Part shown: in pieces, positions 49,481 through 57,995 of the stretch
Numbering within the stretch: position 1 is the stretch's first letter
How the letters are laid out: each line of letters opens with the position of its first letter
Assembly: GCF_030053155.1 (NCBI RefSeq)
Contig: NZ_CP125640.1
Coordinates: 2,046,001-2,110,000, forward strand
Direction of reading: 5' to 3'
Source: Rhizobium sp. BT03
GTDB lineage: Bacteria > Pseudomonadota > Alphaproteobacteria > Rhizobiales > Rhizobiaceae
Length of the DNA stretch: 64,000 nt
Program-made: the position numbers and the translations under genes
The notes under the pieces: generated by a model
The model's input: the letters and a program-made list of their open reading frames with translations, nothing else
Database searches by the model: none
What the model was told of the DNA's origin: nothing

Positions 49481-50971
49481 ATGTCGAATGCAGCGCATCG
49501 CTCGAACCGCGTGCTTGTCGTCGCCACCATCATGCTCGCCACTTTCATGGTGGCGATCGAGGCGACGATCGTGGCGACCGCGATGCCGCGCATCGTCGGG
49601 GAACTCGGCGGCTTTTCCTATTACAGCTGGGTGTTTTCGGCCTTTCTGCTGGCGCAGTCGACGACGACAGTCATCTACGGCAAGCTTTCCGACATCTTTG
49701 GGCGCAAGCCGGTGCTGATCGGCGGCATCCTGATCTTCCTCGTCGGCTCTTTGCTCTGCGGGCTTGCCTGGTCGATGATGTCGCTGGTGCTGTTCCGGCT
49801 GCTGCAGGGGCTCGGCGCCGGCGCCATCCAGCCGGTGACGACGACGATCATCGGCGATCTCTTCAAGCTCGAGGAGCGCGGCCGCGTGCAGGGCTTCATG
49901 GCGACCGTGTGGGCGACCTCGGCCGTCGTCGGGCCGCTGGCCGGCGGCATCATCGTCGACAATATCTCCTGGGCCTGGATCTTCTGGATCAACCTGCCGA
50001 TCGGCATCATCTCGATCATCGCCTTCATGCTCTTCCTCAAGGAGGACGTGGCGCACAAGCAGGCAAAGATCGATTACCTCGGATCGGTGCTGTTTTCGAT
50101 CTCGATCGTGGCACTTCTCGTCATGCTGACGGAAACCGATGCCAGCGCCTGGATCCTGCTGTCGCTTTTCGCCGTCTTCGTGGTCTCGGGCATCCTTTTC
50201 CTGGCCCAGGAGAGGCGGGCGCCGGAGCCGATCATCTCGATCCCGCTGTGGAGCCGAAGGCTGATTGCGACCAGCAATGCGGCGACGCTGCTGGCCGGCA
50301 TGGCGCTGATCGGGCTTTCGACAATCCTGCCGCTCTATGTGCAAGGCGTGCTCGGCCGCTCGCCTCTTGTCGCGGGGTTCACGCTCACCATGCTCGTCGT
50401 CGGCTGGCCCTTGGCGGTGATGCTCTCCGGCCGTTTCTACAGTGTCTTCGGCATCCAGCGCACCTTGCGCGTCGGCAGCCTGATGTTTCCCTTCGGCGCC
50501 TGTTTCCTGTTGTTCCTGACCCCTGACAGTTCGCCGATCGTTGCCGGTGCCGGCTCCTTCTTCATGGGCTTCGGCATGGGTCTGATCAGCCTCACCAGCA
50601 TCGTGCTGGTGCAGGACAGCGTCGAATGGTCGATGCGCGGCAGCGCCACCGCCTCGATCATCTTTGCCCGCAGCCTCGGCAACACGCTCGGCGCCACCGT
50701 GCTCGGCGCCATCCTCAATGCCGGCATCAATCACTATGCGAGCGGCGAGGCGGCGGCCGGTCTGCATGAGGCGCTGAACCAGCCGACCGGGCTTTCGGCG
50801 CTTGCCGCCGACCCGGCAATCCGCGCCGTCTTCAACGCGGCGCTGCATTGGAGCTTCTGGGGCGTGGTGGTCGTCGCGGTGCTGACCTTCTTCACCACCT
50901 GGCTGATCCCGGTCGGGCACGGCCGGAAAAGCGAGGGCGCGGCCGTCGCAAGCGAGGCGGCCTCGCATTAG
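49481..50971 (+). CDS. DHA2-type MFS multidrug exporter
   Basis: 496 residues with fourteen predicted spans. The DHA2 motif MVAIEATIVATAMPRIVGELGGFSYYSWVFSAFLLAQSTTTVIYGKLSDIFGRKP includes the loop 2-3 motif GKLSDIFGRKP. Motif C-like VVGPLAGGIIVDNISWAWIFWINLPIG follows. It exports drugs or other small molecules using the proton gradient. No regulator is directly adjacent. The start ATG at 49481 follows AGAGGATCGTC. Confidence 0.9.
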   Translation: MSNAAHRSNRVLVVATIMLATFMVAIEATIVATAMPRIVGELGGFSYYSWVFSAFLLAQSTTTVIYGKLSDIFGRKPVLIGGILIFLVGSLLCGLAWSMMSLVLFRLLQGLGAGAIQPVTTTIIGDLFKLEERGRVQGFMATVWATSAVVGPLAGGIIVDNISWAWIFWINLPIGIISIIAFMLFLKEDVAHKQAKIDYLGSVLFSISIVALLVMLTETDASAWILLSLFAVFVVSGILFLAQERRAPEPIISIPLWSRRLIATSNAATLLAGMALIGLSTILPLYVQGVLGRSPLVAGFTLTMLVVGWPLAVMLSGRFYSVFGIQRTLRVGSLMFPFGACFLLFLTPDSSPIVAGAGSFFMGFGMGLISLTSIVLVQDSVEWSMRGSATASIIFARSLGNTLGATVLGAILNAGINHYASGEAAAGLHEALNQPTGLSALAADPAIRAVFNAALHWSFWGVVVVAVLTFFTTWLIPVGHGRKSEGAAVASEAASH

Positions 50972-51074
50972 GCGGTTCAGCCGATGCCCGGACGCGTGAC
51001 CCGGCTGACGGGCGCAGCAGCCGGATCCTCGGCGCAGGTTTAAAGGCAATATTGGACTTACGAGAGGAACGCTC

Positions 51075-51455
51075 ATGCACAAAGGATCCTGTCTGTGCGG
51101 CGCTGTAACTTTTGAGATCGAAGGCGATCTGCAAGCGCCGGACGCATGCCACTGCTCCAAATGCCGAAAACAATCCGGGCACTTTTTCGCTTCAACCGAC
51201 GTGCCTCGACGTCAGATCACGATCCGGGGAGGCGAAAGTGTCACCTGGTATCAATCCTCGGAAAAGGTGAGGCGTGGATTTTGCGCGGTATGTGGATCAT
51301 CGCTGTTTTGGGATCCACCGCATCGAGACTGGATTGCTGTCGCGATGGGTGCATTTGATAGCCCGACCGAAACCCAACTTAAAATGCATATCTTTGTCGC
51401 GGATAAAGGCGACTACTACGACATTGCAGACGACCTCCCCCGGAATCAGCAATAG
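51075..51455 (+). CDS. GFA family zinc-binding protein
   Basis: 126 residues with the Gfa/Mss4 zinc motifs: KGSCLCGAVTFEIEG, then DACHCSKCRKQSG and RRGFCAVCGSSLFWDPP. Most members resemble glutathione-dependent formaldehyde-activating enzyme but lack proven activity. The gene has lower GC and different codon choice than the MFS gene before it. It is convergent with the ABC exporter gene, 59 bases away. Confidence 0.88.
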   Translation: MHKGSCLCGAVTFEIEGDLQAPDACHCSKCRKQSGHFFASTDVPRRQITIRGGESVTWYQSSEKVRRGFCAVCGSSLFWDPPHRDWIAVAMGAFDSPTETQLKMHIFVADKGDYYDIADDLPRNQQ

Positions 51456-51514
51456 AAGCGTGAAGCTGCGTATCCGACAAGCGGGGGCACTCCGCGCACC
51501 CGACCAAGCCGACG

Positions 51515-53551
51515 TCAGTGTCTGTTCCGCGGCTCCCCCGTCTTGTTCGAGGCCGTGCCGGCCTTCGGCACGGCGCGGCGCTTCTCCAGAACGCGTGACA
51601 GCAAGTTCCGTTTTCTCTTGCGCTTGATGAGGTCGATATCGCTGACGAGCTTTGCGCCGCCCTCGCGCCGTTCCAGGGTGATCTTGCGGCTATGGAAGAC
51701 TTCGAGCTCGGCGCGATGCGCGACGCTGATGATGGTCACCTCCGGCAATTCATGGATCACCATCTGCATCATCTTATCCTGGCTCTTTTCGTCGAGTGCC
51801 GAGGTCGCTTCATCGAGCACGATGATATCGGGCGTATGCAGCAGCAGGCGCGCAAAGGCGAGCCGCTGCTTTTCGCCGCCCGACAGGGTCTGGTCCCATG
51901 GCGCGTCTTCCTCGATCTTGTCGTTCAGGTAAGCCAGTCCCACCTTGTCGAGGGCCGCCTTGATCTCATCGGACGTCCAGCTATCGGCAGCGCCGGGATA
52001 GGCGACTGCGCGGCGCAGCGTCCCGGAAGGAATGTAGGGTCGTTGCGGCAGCATGAACAAGCGGCGGTCGGCGTGGAAATTGACGCTGCCGTCACCCCAG
52101 GGCCAAAGACCGGATATGGCCCGCACCAGCGTGCTCTTGCCAGAACCGGATTCTCCGGAGACGAGCACCCGCTCGCCGGGCTCGATCGCCACCCGGGTTT
52201 CCGTGACCACGGCGGTGCCGTCGTCGAGCGACACGGAGAGATCGTTCAGGCTGAGCATCGCCTCGCCTTCCGTTTCGCCGCGCTTGATGCGGCCGAGCGC
52301 GTCGCTCTGTTCGGCCCGCTCCAGCCCGTCGAGCGACATCATCAGCGAAGCGACGCGCCGGGCACAGGCGTTCCAATCGGCAAGACGGGGATAGTTGTCG
52401 ACCAGCCATCCGAACGCGCCCTGGACGATGGCGAAAGCAGAGGCTGCCTGCATGACCTGTCCGAGCGTCATGCTGCCTTCGAGAAACTTCGGCGCGCAGA
52501 GCAGGACCGGCACGACCGGGGCAATCAGCATGGAGCCATGCGACACCAGCGTCGTGCGCATGTGCTGGCGGGCAAGCAGCGCCCATTGCCCGAGCACGTT
52601 GGCGAAGGTTTTGTCGAGGTCGTTGCGCTCCTCCTCCTCGCCGCCGAGCAATGCGATGCTCTCGCCGTTTTCCCGCACATGCGTCAGCGTGTAGCGAAAT
52701 TCGGCCTCCGTCTGGTTTTTGGTCTCGGAGACCTGGACGAAATGGCGGCCGATCACCGCCATTGAGCTGGAGGTGATCGCGGCATAGAGGACCGCGGTGA
52801 CGACGAGAAAGCCGGGAATGGTGACGGTGAAACCGGCGATCGGCAGCGTCAATGCGCCGCCGATCGTCCAGAGCACGACGATGAAGGTCGAGGCCGCCAG
52901 GAATGCGGAAATGACGCCGGCGATGAAATCGACGGGGGCCTCTGTGGCAATGCGCAAATCCTCGGAAATGCGCGCCTCGGGGTTCTTGTGGTCGCCGCCG
53001 ATCAGGTTCAGCTGATAGTAACGGCCGTTTGCCAGCCAGCGCCCGATGACCGCGGTCGTCAGCCAGGAACGCCAGCGCCGCTGGATCATCATGCGAAGCG
53101 CAACCTGTGTGGTGACGACAGCGACGGTGCCGAGCACCAGCGGCACGAAGACGGCGCTGAGGAAATAGACGGTGCCGGCATCGCGTTTCTCGATGGCGTC
53201 GAAAATCGATCGATTCCAAAGATTGATTCCATATTGGAAGCCGACATTGATGCCGATCAGGGCCAGCAGCCCAAGTGTGCACGGCCAGGCGAGCCTGTCG
53301 CCACTGCGGCCCCAATAATGGCGGGCGCTGATCCAGAAACGCTTGAGCAGATACTTCTTGCGCGCCTGCTCGGCCTCCTCGGGCGTCAGCTCCAGACCGG
53401 GCTCAACGACATCTGGCGGGGGGACTTCTGGCGGTGGGACATCTGGCGGCGGCACGGCCTCGGCAGTCGATGGCTTCTCCTCGGCCGCCGTCTCGGAACC
53501 CTGCGGTTCGGTATCGTCGACCGATTTCGGTTTAAGTTTTGCGCCGCTCAT
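51515..53551 (-). CDS. SbmA/BacA-like ABC transporter with fused ATPase
   Basis: 678 residues from ATG 53551. A Pro-rich acidic N-terminus (about 30-55, PPPDVPPPEVPPPDVVEPG) precedes an ABC_membrane_2 domain, the type in SbmA/BacA and peroxisomal ABCD proteins: YWGRSGDRLAWPCTLGLL, WLTTAVIGRWLANGRYYQLN, NPEARISEDLRIATEAPVDF, and ETKNQTEAEFRYTLTHVRENGESIALL. The fused ATPase has Walker A LVSGESGSGKSTLVRAI, signature WDQTLSGGEKQRLAFARLLLHT and Walker B IIVLDEATSALDEKSQ. Family members transport peptides or hydrophobic substrates, and BacA itself matters for rhizobial symbiosis. It is a single gene, convergent with the GFA gene. Confidence 0.88.
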   Translation of the reverse strand: MSGAKLKPKSVDDTEPQGSETAAEEKPSTAEAVPPPDVPPPEVPPPDVVEPGLELTPEEAEQARKKYLLKRFWISARHYWGRSGDRLAWPCTLGLLALIGINVGFQYGINLWNRSIFDAIEKRDAGTVYFLSAVFVPLVLGTVAVVTTQVALRMMIQRRWRSWLTTAVIGRWLANGRYYQLNLIGGDHKNPEARISEDLRIATEAPVDFIAGVISAFLAASTFIVVLWTIGGALTLPIAGFTVTIPGFLVVTAVLYAAITSSSMAVIGRHFVQVSETKNQTEAEFRYTLTHVRENGESIALLGGEEEERNDLDKTFANVLGQWALLARQHMRTTLVSHGSMLIAPVVPVLLCAPKFLEGSMTLGQVMQAASAFAIVQGAFGWLVDNYPRLADWNACARRVASLMMSLDGLERAEQSDALGRIKRGETEGEAMLSLNDLSVSLDDGTAVVTETRVAIEPGERVLVSGESGSGKSTLVRAISGLWPWGDGSVNFHADRRLFMLPQRPYIPSGTLRRAVAYPGAADSWTSDEIKAALDKVGLAYLNDKIEEDAPWDQTLSGGEKQRLAFARLLLHTPDIIVLDEATSALDEKSQDKMMQMVIHELPEVTIISVAHRAELEVFHSRKITLERREGGAKLVSDIDLIKRKRKRNLLSRVLEKRRAVPKAGTASNKTGEPRNRH

Positions 53552-53634
53552 AAGCACGATAACGGCTTATGGATCAGAAGGTTTCATGATGCGTGTGTGG
53601 AAGGCGGTGTTTGGCGTTGTGCCGTGCGGCCCCC

Positions 53635-54534
53635 TCATGCGCCCTCTGTCGCCATCTGCGGCAGGGATTGCAGCAGGGTCTGGCGGGCGGAGCGCAGGTG
53701 GATGCGGCAGGCTTTCTCGATTGCGGCCTGGTCGCCGGATTCGAGGGCGGCGATATAATCCAGATGCTCGTGGATGGCGCGCTCGTTGCGTTCGCGGGCG
53801 GCGGTCTTGTTCCACTGGTAGTGATAGTGGAAGACGATGGCGATGGCGTCGTAGAAGTCGGCGATGAAGCGGTTCTTCGAGGCGCGGTGGATCAGCAGAT
53901 GGAAGCGTTCGTCGAGGACGGAGAAATCCTTGAAGCGCTGATTGATATCGGCAAGCATGGCGTGATGTTCGTCGCGGATGGCGGCGAGATCGGTCCAGGC
54001 CTGGCTGTCCCGGGCAAGCCGGCCGAATTCGGCGGCGGAATGCAGCTCGAACATCTCGCGCACATCGGCCAGTTCGAGGGCGAATTCGCGGGTGAAGCCT
54101 TTCAGCGTCCAGTGGCTGTTCGGCCGTTTCTCGATCAGACCGAAGCGGGAGAAGCGGATCAGGAATTCGCGCACGCTCGTCGTGCCGGTGCCGATCTCGC
54201 GGGCAAGCTCCAGCTCGTTGATCTGCATGCCGGGGGCGGCATCATCGGCGAGGATGCGCTGCATGAAGCTGCGCTCGATGATATCGTGCAGGGAGTCGGT
54301 TTCTTCGGAGGGAAAGAGGTCGCGATCGGTGGGCTGGCGCAGCACGATCTTCTGGCGCTTGTTCCAGCGAATGATGCCTTCCTCGCTGAGACGGGTGAGG
54401 ATGGCGCGGGCCGTCGAGCGGCTGACGCCGAGCTGGGCGGCGATCTCCGGTTCCGAGGGCAGTGCCGTATCCGTGCGCAGGGCGACGGCATACCTGTTGT
54501 AGGCTTCCTTGAAGACCGTATTCTGCCTTGCCAC
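53635..54534 (-). CDS. GntR family transcriptional regulator
   Basis: 299 residues from GTG 54534 (the frame continues to a TTG at 54606, less likely). The winged helix is LPSEPEIAAQLGVSRSTARAILTRLSEEGIIRWNKR; a second HTH-like segment ELAREIGTGTTSVREFLIRFSRFGLIEKRP is unusual. A helical FCD-like ligand domain follows, with FELHSAAEFGRLARDSQ and DERFHLLIHRASKNRFIADFYDAI. It faces the dehydratase gene, with a palindromic motif between them. That suggests it represses the sugar cassette until the sugar or sugar acid is present. Confidence 0.85.
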   Translation of the reverse strand: MARQNTVFKEAYNRYAVALRTDTALPSEPEIAAQLGVSRSTARAILTRLSEEGIIRWNKRQKIVLRQPTDRDLFPSEETDSLHDIIERSFMQRILADDAAPGMQINELELAREIGTGTTSVREFLIRFSRFGLIEKRPNSHWTLKGFTREFALELADVREMFELHSAAEFGRLARDSQAWTDLAAIRDEHHAMLADINQRFKDFSVLDERFHLLIHRASKNRFIADFYDAIAIVFHYHYQWNKTAARERNERAIHEHLDYIAALESGDQAAIEKACRIHLRSARQTLLQSLPQMATEGA

Positions 54535-54684
54535 CAGACCCCGCTTTCCGCCCTCGTGCCCGCTGCCCGGCTCTAAAGCAGGGCAAACCGACCGGGGCTT
54601 GTTCAAACGACCTTAACTGATTTCCGGCCGCCTGCGGCTCATTGCCTCCCTCGTCCACAGGATCAATATTCCCGTTGACTTGAA

Positions 54685-54705
54685 AATGTTTATTGTAGAT
54701 AAAAA
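54685..54705. promoter_or_regulatory. Putative GntR operator, site 1
   Basis: AATGTTTATTGTAGATAAAA at 54685-54704 shares AATGTTT-TT-T-GATAAAAA with 57911-57931. It is an imperfect palindrome around TTTATTGTAGATAAA, beside TTGACT (54675-54680, a possible -35). It lies between the divergent gntR and dehydratase genes. Confidence 0.6.
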
Positions 54706-54769
54706 ACAAAATCAATGCACATCCGAAAACCGTTTACACTTTTCGGCATCACGCTCTGGGAGAAGAGAC

Positions 54770-56272
54770 TTGGACAAACTGCCTTGGATCATCCTGTCGG
54801 CCGGTGACAATGTCGCGGTCGCAACGGCGGCCATCGCACCGGGTTCGACGGTTGCCGGCATCAAGACCTCCGAGAAAATCGACCCCGGCCACAAGGTGGC
54901 GATTGCGGATATTCCGCTTGGGGCTCCCGTGGTGAAATACGGACAGGCGATCGGCCGCACCACGGCCGAGGTCAAGGCCGGCCAGCACGTGCACAGCCAC
55001 AACCTGCATTTCGAAAACGACCGGCTGGCGGCGACCGCCAATTCGGCGCCGGAAACGGCGACTGATGAAGACAAGGCGCGCACCTTCATGGGCTACCGCC
55101 GCGCCGACGGGCGGGCGGCGACGCGCAATTATATCGGCATCATCGCCAGCGTGAACTGTTCCACCACCGTCTGCCGGGCGATCGCCGACGAGGCGAACCG
55201 GACGATCCTGCCGCATTACGAAGGCATCGACGGTTTCGTGCCGATCGTGCACGACCAGGGCTGCGGCATGAGCTCGACCGGCGACGGCATGAACGTGCTG
55301 CACCGGACCCTTGCCGGCTACACCAGGCATGTCAATTTCGGCGGCGTGCTGATGATCGGCCTCGGCTGCGAGGTCAACCAGTTGACGCTTTACGGCCAGA
55401 GCGGTGCCGGCGCTTCCAAGCGGCATTTCAACATTCAGGATGCCGGCGGCTCGCGCCGCGCGGTCGAGCGCGCCATGGGCATGCTGCGCGAAATCGCCGC
55501 CGATGTCGGCAAGGAAAAACGCGTGCCGATGTCGGTCGGCGAAATCATCATCGGCCTGCAATGCGGCGGCTCGGACGGCTTTTCCGGCATCACCGCCAAT
55601 CCGGCGCTGGGTGTCGCGGCCGATCTCTTGGCAGCGGCCGGCGGCACGGCGATCCTGTCGGAAACCTCGGAAATCTACGGCGCCGAGCATCTGCTGCGCA
55701 GCCGCGCCGTCAGCGATGACGTGGCCAGGAAGCTCGACGAGAAAATCGCCTGGTGGGAGGATTACGTCGCCCTGCATGGCGCCTCGCTCGACAACAACCC
55801 CTCGCCCGGCAACAAGCGCGGCGGCCTCACCACCATCCTGGAAAAATCGCTCGGCGCGGTTGCCAAGGGTGGGCGCTCGCCGCTGACGGCGGTCTATGGT
55901 TATGCCGAGCGGGTCACCGCCCCCGGCCTCGTCTTCATGGATACTCCAGGCTACGACCCGGTCTCGGCAACCGGCCAGGTGGCCGGCGGGGCGAATATGA
56001 TTGCCTTCACCACCGGCCGCGGCAGCTGCTTCGGCTGCCGGCCGGCGCCGTCGCTGAAGCTTTCCAGCAATTCGGCGCTCTATGCCTCGATGGAAGAGGA
56101 CATGGACATCGATTGCGGCACCATCGCCACCGGCGATGCGACGATCAGCGGCAAGGGCCGCGAGATCTTCGAGCTGATCGTCGACACGGCGTCGGGCAAG
56201 AAGACCAAGAGCGAACTCTTCGGCTACGGCGACAATGAATTCGTGCCCTGGCATCTCGGCGCAACGCTCTGA
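54770..56272 (+). CDS. UxaA (altronate dehydratase) family protein
   Basis: 500 residues from a TTG start at 54770, with GGAGAAGAG upstream. The N-terminal SAF-type domain (about 1-85, DNVAVATAAIAPGSTVAGIKTSEKIDPGHKVAIADI) is joined to the large dehydratase domain: GYRRADGRAATRNYIGIIASVNCSTTVCRAIA, DQGCGMSSTGDGMN, GLGCEVNQ, GLQCGGSDGFSGITANPALG and CFGCRPAPSLKLSSN. The conserved cysteines probably hold iron. Known members dehydrate altronate, galactarate and related sugar acids. Here the nearby FucU and aldose-dehydrogenase genes point to a different acid such as L-fuconate; this is inference. Confidence 0.88.
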   Translation: MDKLPWIILSAGDNVAVATAAIAPGSTVAGIKTSEKIDPGHKVAIADIPLGAPVVKYGQAIGRTTAEVKAGQHVHSHNLHFENDRLAATANSAPETATDEDKARTFMGYRRADGRAATRNYIGIIASVNCSTTVCRAIADEANRTILPHYEGIDGFVPIVHDQGCGMSSTGDGMNVLHRTLAGYTRHVNFGGVLMIGLGCEVNQLTLYGQSGAGASKRHFNIQDAGGSRRAVERAMGMLREIAADVGKEKRVPMSVGEIIIGLQCGGSDGFSGITANPALGVAADLLAAAGGTAILSETSEIYGAEHLLRSRAVSDDVARKLDEKIAWWEDYVALHGASLDNNPSPGNKRGGLTTILEKSLGAVAKGGRSPLTAVYGYAERVTAPGLVFMDTPGYDPVSATGQVAGGANMIAFTTGRGSCFGCRPAPSLKLSSNSALYASMEEDMDIDCGTIATGDATISGKGREIFELIVDTASGKKTKSELFGYGDNEFVPWHLGATL

Positions 56273-56308
56273 TCTGAAATAGAAAATCCCAAGGCTTGAC
56301 GAGGAAGC

Positions 56309-57331
56309 ATGATGAAGACGAGACGCATCGGCAAGACCAAGCTCGAGGTGACCGAAATCAGCTTCGGCGCGGCAGCGCTCGGCGGTCTTTACCGCGCCTG
56401 CCCGCGCGAGGTGGCGATGGACACGCTGCAGGCGGCCTGGGACAGCGGCATCCGCTATTTCGACGTGGCGCCCTGGTACGGCCTCGGCCTTGCCGAACGC
56501 CGGGTCGGCGATTTCCTGCGCGACCAGCCTGATGGTTCCTACGTGCTGTCGACCAAGGTCGGCCGGCTGCTTCGGCCGGTGCCGACCGGCACCGTGCCCG
56601 ATTACAGCTATGTCGATCCGCTCTCCTTCGATGCCGATTATGACTATTCCTATGACGGCATCATGCGCTCGGTCGAATTCAGCTATGCCCGCCTCGGCCT
56701 CAACCGCATCGACATTCTCTACGTGCACGATATCGGCGGCTATACGCATGGCGCGGCGAAGAATGCGGTCTATCAGAAGCAGCTGCTCGATTCCGGTGTG
56801 AAAGCGCTCGAGGAACTGAAATCCTCAGGCGCGATCGCCGCCTTCGGCCTCGGCGTCAACGAAGTGCCCGTCTGCCTCGACGTCATGCGCAACGCCGATC
56901 TCGACTGCATCCTGATGGCCGGCCGCTACACGCTGCTCGACCGGTCGGCAGTCGCCGAGCTTCTGCCGCTCTGCCAGCAGAGGGGCACGTCGCTCGTCGT
57001 CGGCGGCGTCTTCAACTCCGGCATTCTCGCCACCGGGCCGGTGCCGGGATCGCATTTCGACTATATGCCGGCCGATGACGAGGTGCTGGCCAAGGTCGGC
57101 GCCATGGAGGCGATCGCCAAACGCCACGGCGTGCCGCTGGCCGCACCCGCCCTGCAGTTTCCGCTGCGCGAACCGATCGTCGCATCGGTGCTGATCGGCA
57201 CCGCCAAGCCGTCGAGCCTGATCCGCAACATGGAGATCGTCGAGCCACGGCTTGCCGATGAGATCTATGCCGAATTCGAGCCCTATACGCTGGTCGCGCC
57301 GCCGCTCGGCGCCGAAGCTGTCCGGGTCTGA
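56309..57331 (+). CDS. Aldo/keto reductase, aldose 1-dehydrogenase-like
   Basis: 340 residues. The catalytic tetrad of the AKR fold is visible: Asp52 and Tyr57 in YFDVAPWYGLGLAERRVG, Lys83 in VLSTKVGR and His140 in ILYVHDIGG. The sequence GLGVNEVPVCLDVMRN and the C-terminal APALQFPLREPIVASVLIGTAKPSSL resemble D-threo-aldose/L-fucose dehydrogenases and pyridoxal dehydrogenase. An L-fucose-type dehydrogenase would oxidise the sugar to its lactone, feeding the dehydratase. It is 36 bases after the dehydratase, with GAGGAAGC before the ATG. Confidence 0.87.
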   Translation: MMKTRRIGKTKLEVTEISFGAAALGGLYRACPREVAMDTLQAAWDSGIRYFDVAPWYGLGLAERRVGDFLRDQPDGSYVLSTKVGRLLRPVPTGTVPDYSYVDPLSFDADYDYSYDGIMRSVEFSYARLGLNRIDILYVHDIGGYTHGAAKNAVYQKQLLDSGVKALEELKSSGAIAAFGLGVNEVPVCLDVMRNADLDCILMAGRYTLLDRSAVAELLPLCQQRGTSLVVGGVFNSGILATGPVPGSHFDYMPADDEVLAKVGAMEAIAKRHGVPLAAPALQFPLREPIVASVLIGTAKPSSLIRNMEIVEPRLADEIYAEFEPYTLVAPPLGAEAVRV

Positions 57332-57340
57332 GGAGACACT

Positions 57341-57790
57341 ATGCTCAAAGGTATTCATCCGCTGCTCGGCCCCGATCTGCTCCACGCGCTGAAGACGATG
57401 GGACATGGCGACGACATCGTCATCGCGGACGCCAATTTCCCCTCTGGTTCGATGGGCCCGCCGGTCATTCGCGCCGACGGCGTCAGCGCCACCGACATGG
57501 CCGAGGCGATCCTCGCCCACATGCCGCTCGACACTTTCGTGCCGGAGACAGCCTGGCGGATGGAGGTGGTCGGCGACCCGCACGCCGTGCCGGAGGTCTG
57601 CGCCGAGTTCCAAAAGATCGTTTCCCGGCGCGCCGGCAAGTTTGCGATTGTGCCGGTCGAGCGTTTTGCCTTCTACGCGATGGCTCGCAAGGCTGCCTAT
57701 ATCGTCGCGACGACGGAATTCCGGCTGTACGGCAACCTGATTTTGAAAAAGGGCGTCGTGCATCCGCATGAGGTCGATCTCGGCCGGTAG
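57341..57790 (+). CDS. RbsD/FucU family sugar mutarotase
   Basis: 149 residues starting MLKGIHPLLGPDLLHALKTMGHGDDIVIADANFPS, the family signature with the catalytic histidine region in MGHGD. The C-terminal RFAFYAMARKAAYIVATTEFRLYGNLILKKGVV is typical of FucU, which interconverts the anomers of L-fucose. It suits a dehydrogenase that uses one anomer. It lies nine bases after the aldo/keto reductase gene. Confidence 0.92.
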   Translation: MLKGIHPLLGPDLLHALKTMGHGDDIVIADANFPSGSMGPPVIRADGVSATDMAEAILAHMPLDTFVPETAWRMEVVGDPHAVPEVCAEFQKIVSRRAGKFAIVPVERFAFYAMARKAAYIVATTEFRLYGNLILKKGVVHPHEVDLGR

Positions 57791-57910
57791 CTATTTTAGG
57801 CTATCGTTGTATTGGAATAAAATCAGTTGCTTGGGAGGAGTTTGCCAAAGCAAAAAAGCCGGATCGGCACTCTTGCAATTTGATTGCGCCTCGGCTAGCT
57901 TCTCCCTGCA

Positions 57911-57931
57911 AATGTTTTTTATCGATAAAAA
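57911..57931. promoter_or_regulatory. Putative GntR operator, site 2
   Basis: Within this site, TTTTTATCGATAAAAA (57916-57931) is a perfect 16-bp palindrome. The 21-bp stretch shares 17-18 positions with 54685-54705. It lies 65 bases before the start of the sugar-binding protein gene, the right distance for repressing that promoter. Confidence 0.65.
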
Positions 57932-57995
57932 TCGTCCGCCTGCGTTCAGCGGCCGATTTATTCGGAGGAGAACGCATCCTGAGAGGAGAACCCTT

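Noticed and set aside
48740..51160. An 806-codon open frame on the minus strand opposite the MFS exporter
   Set aside because: It is antisense to a clearly conserved transporter and to the Gly/Ser-rich gene. Its composition (long runs of D, R, H and Q) is what the opposite strand of GC-rich hydrophobic genes gives.
54749..56749. A 666-codon minus-strand frame opposite the dehydratase and aldo/keto reductase genes
   Set aside because: Covers two recognisable plus-strand genes in antisense; composition is shadow-like and it has no ribosome site.
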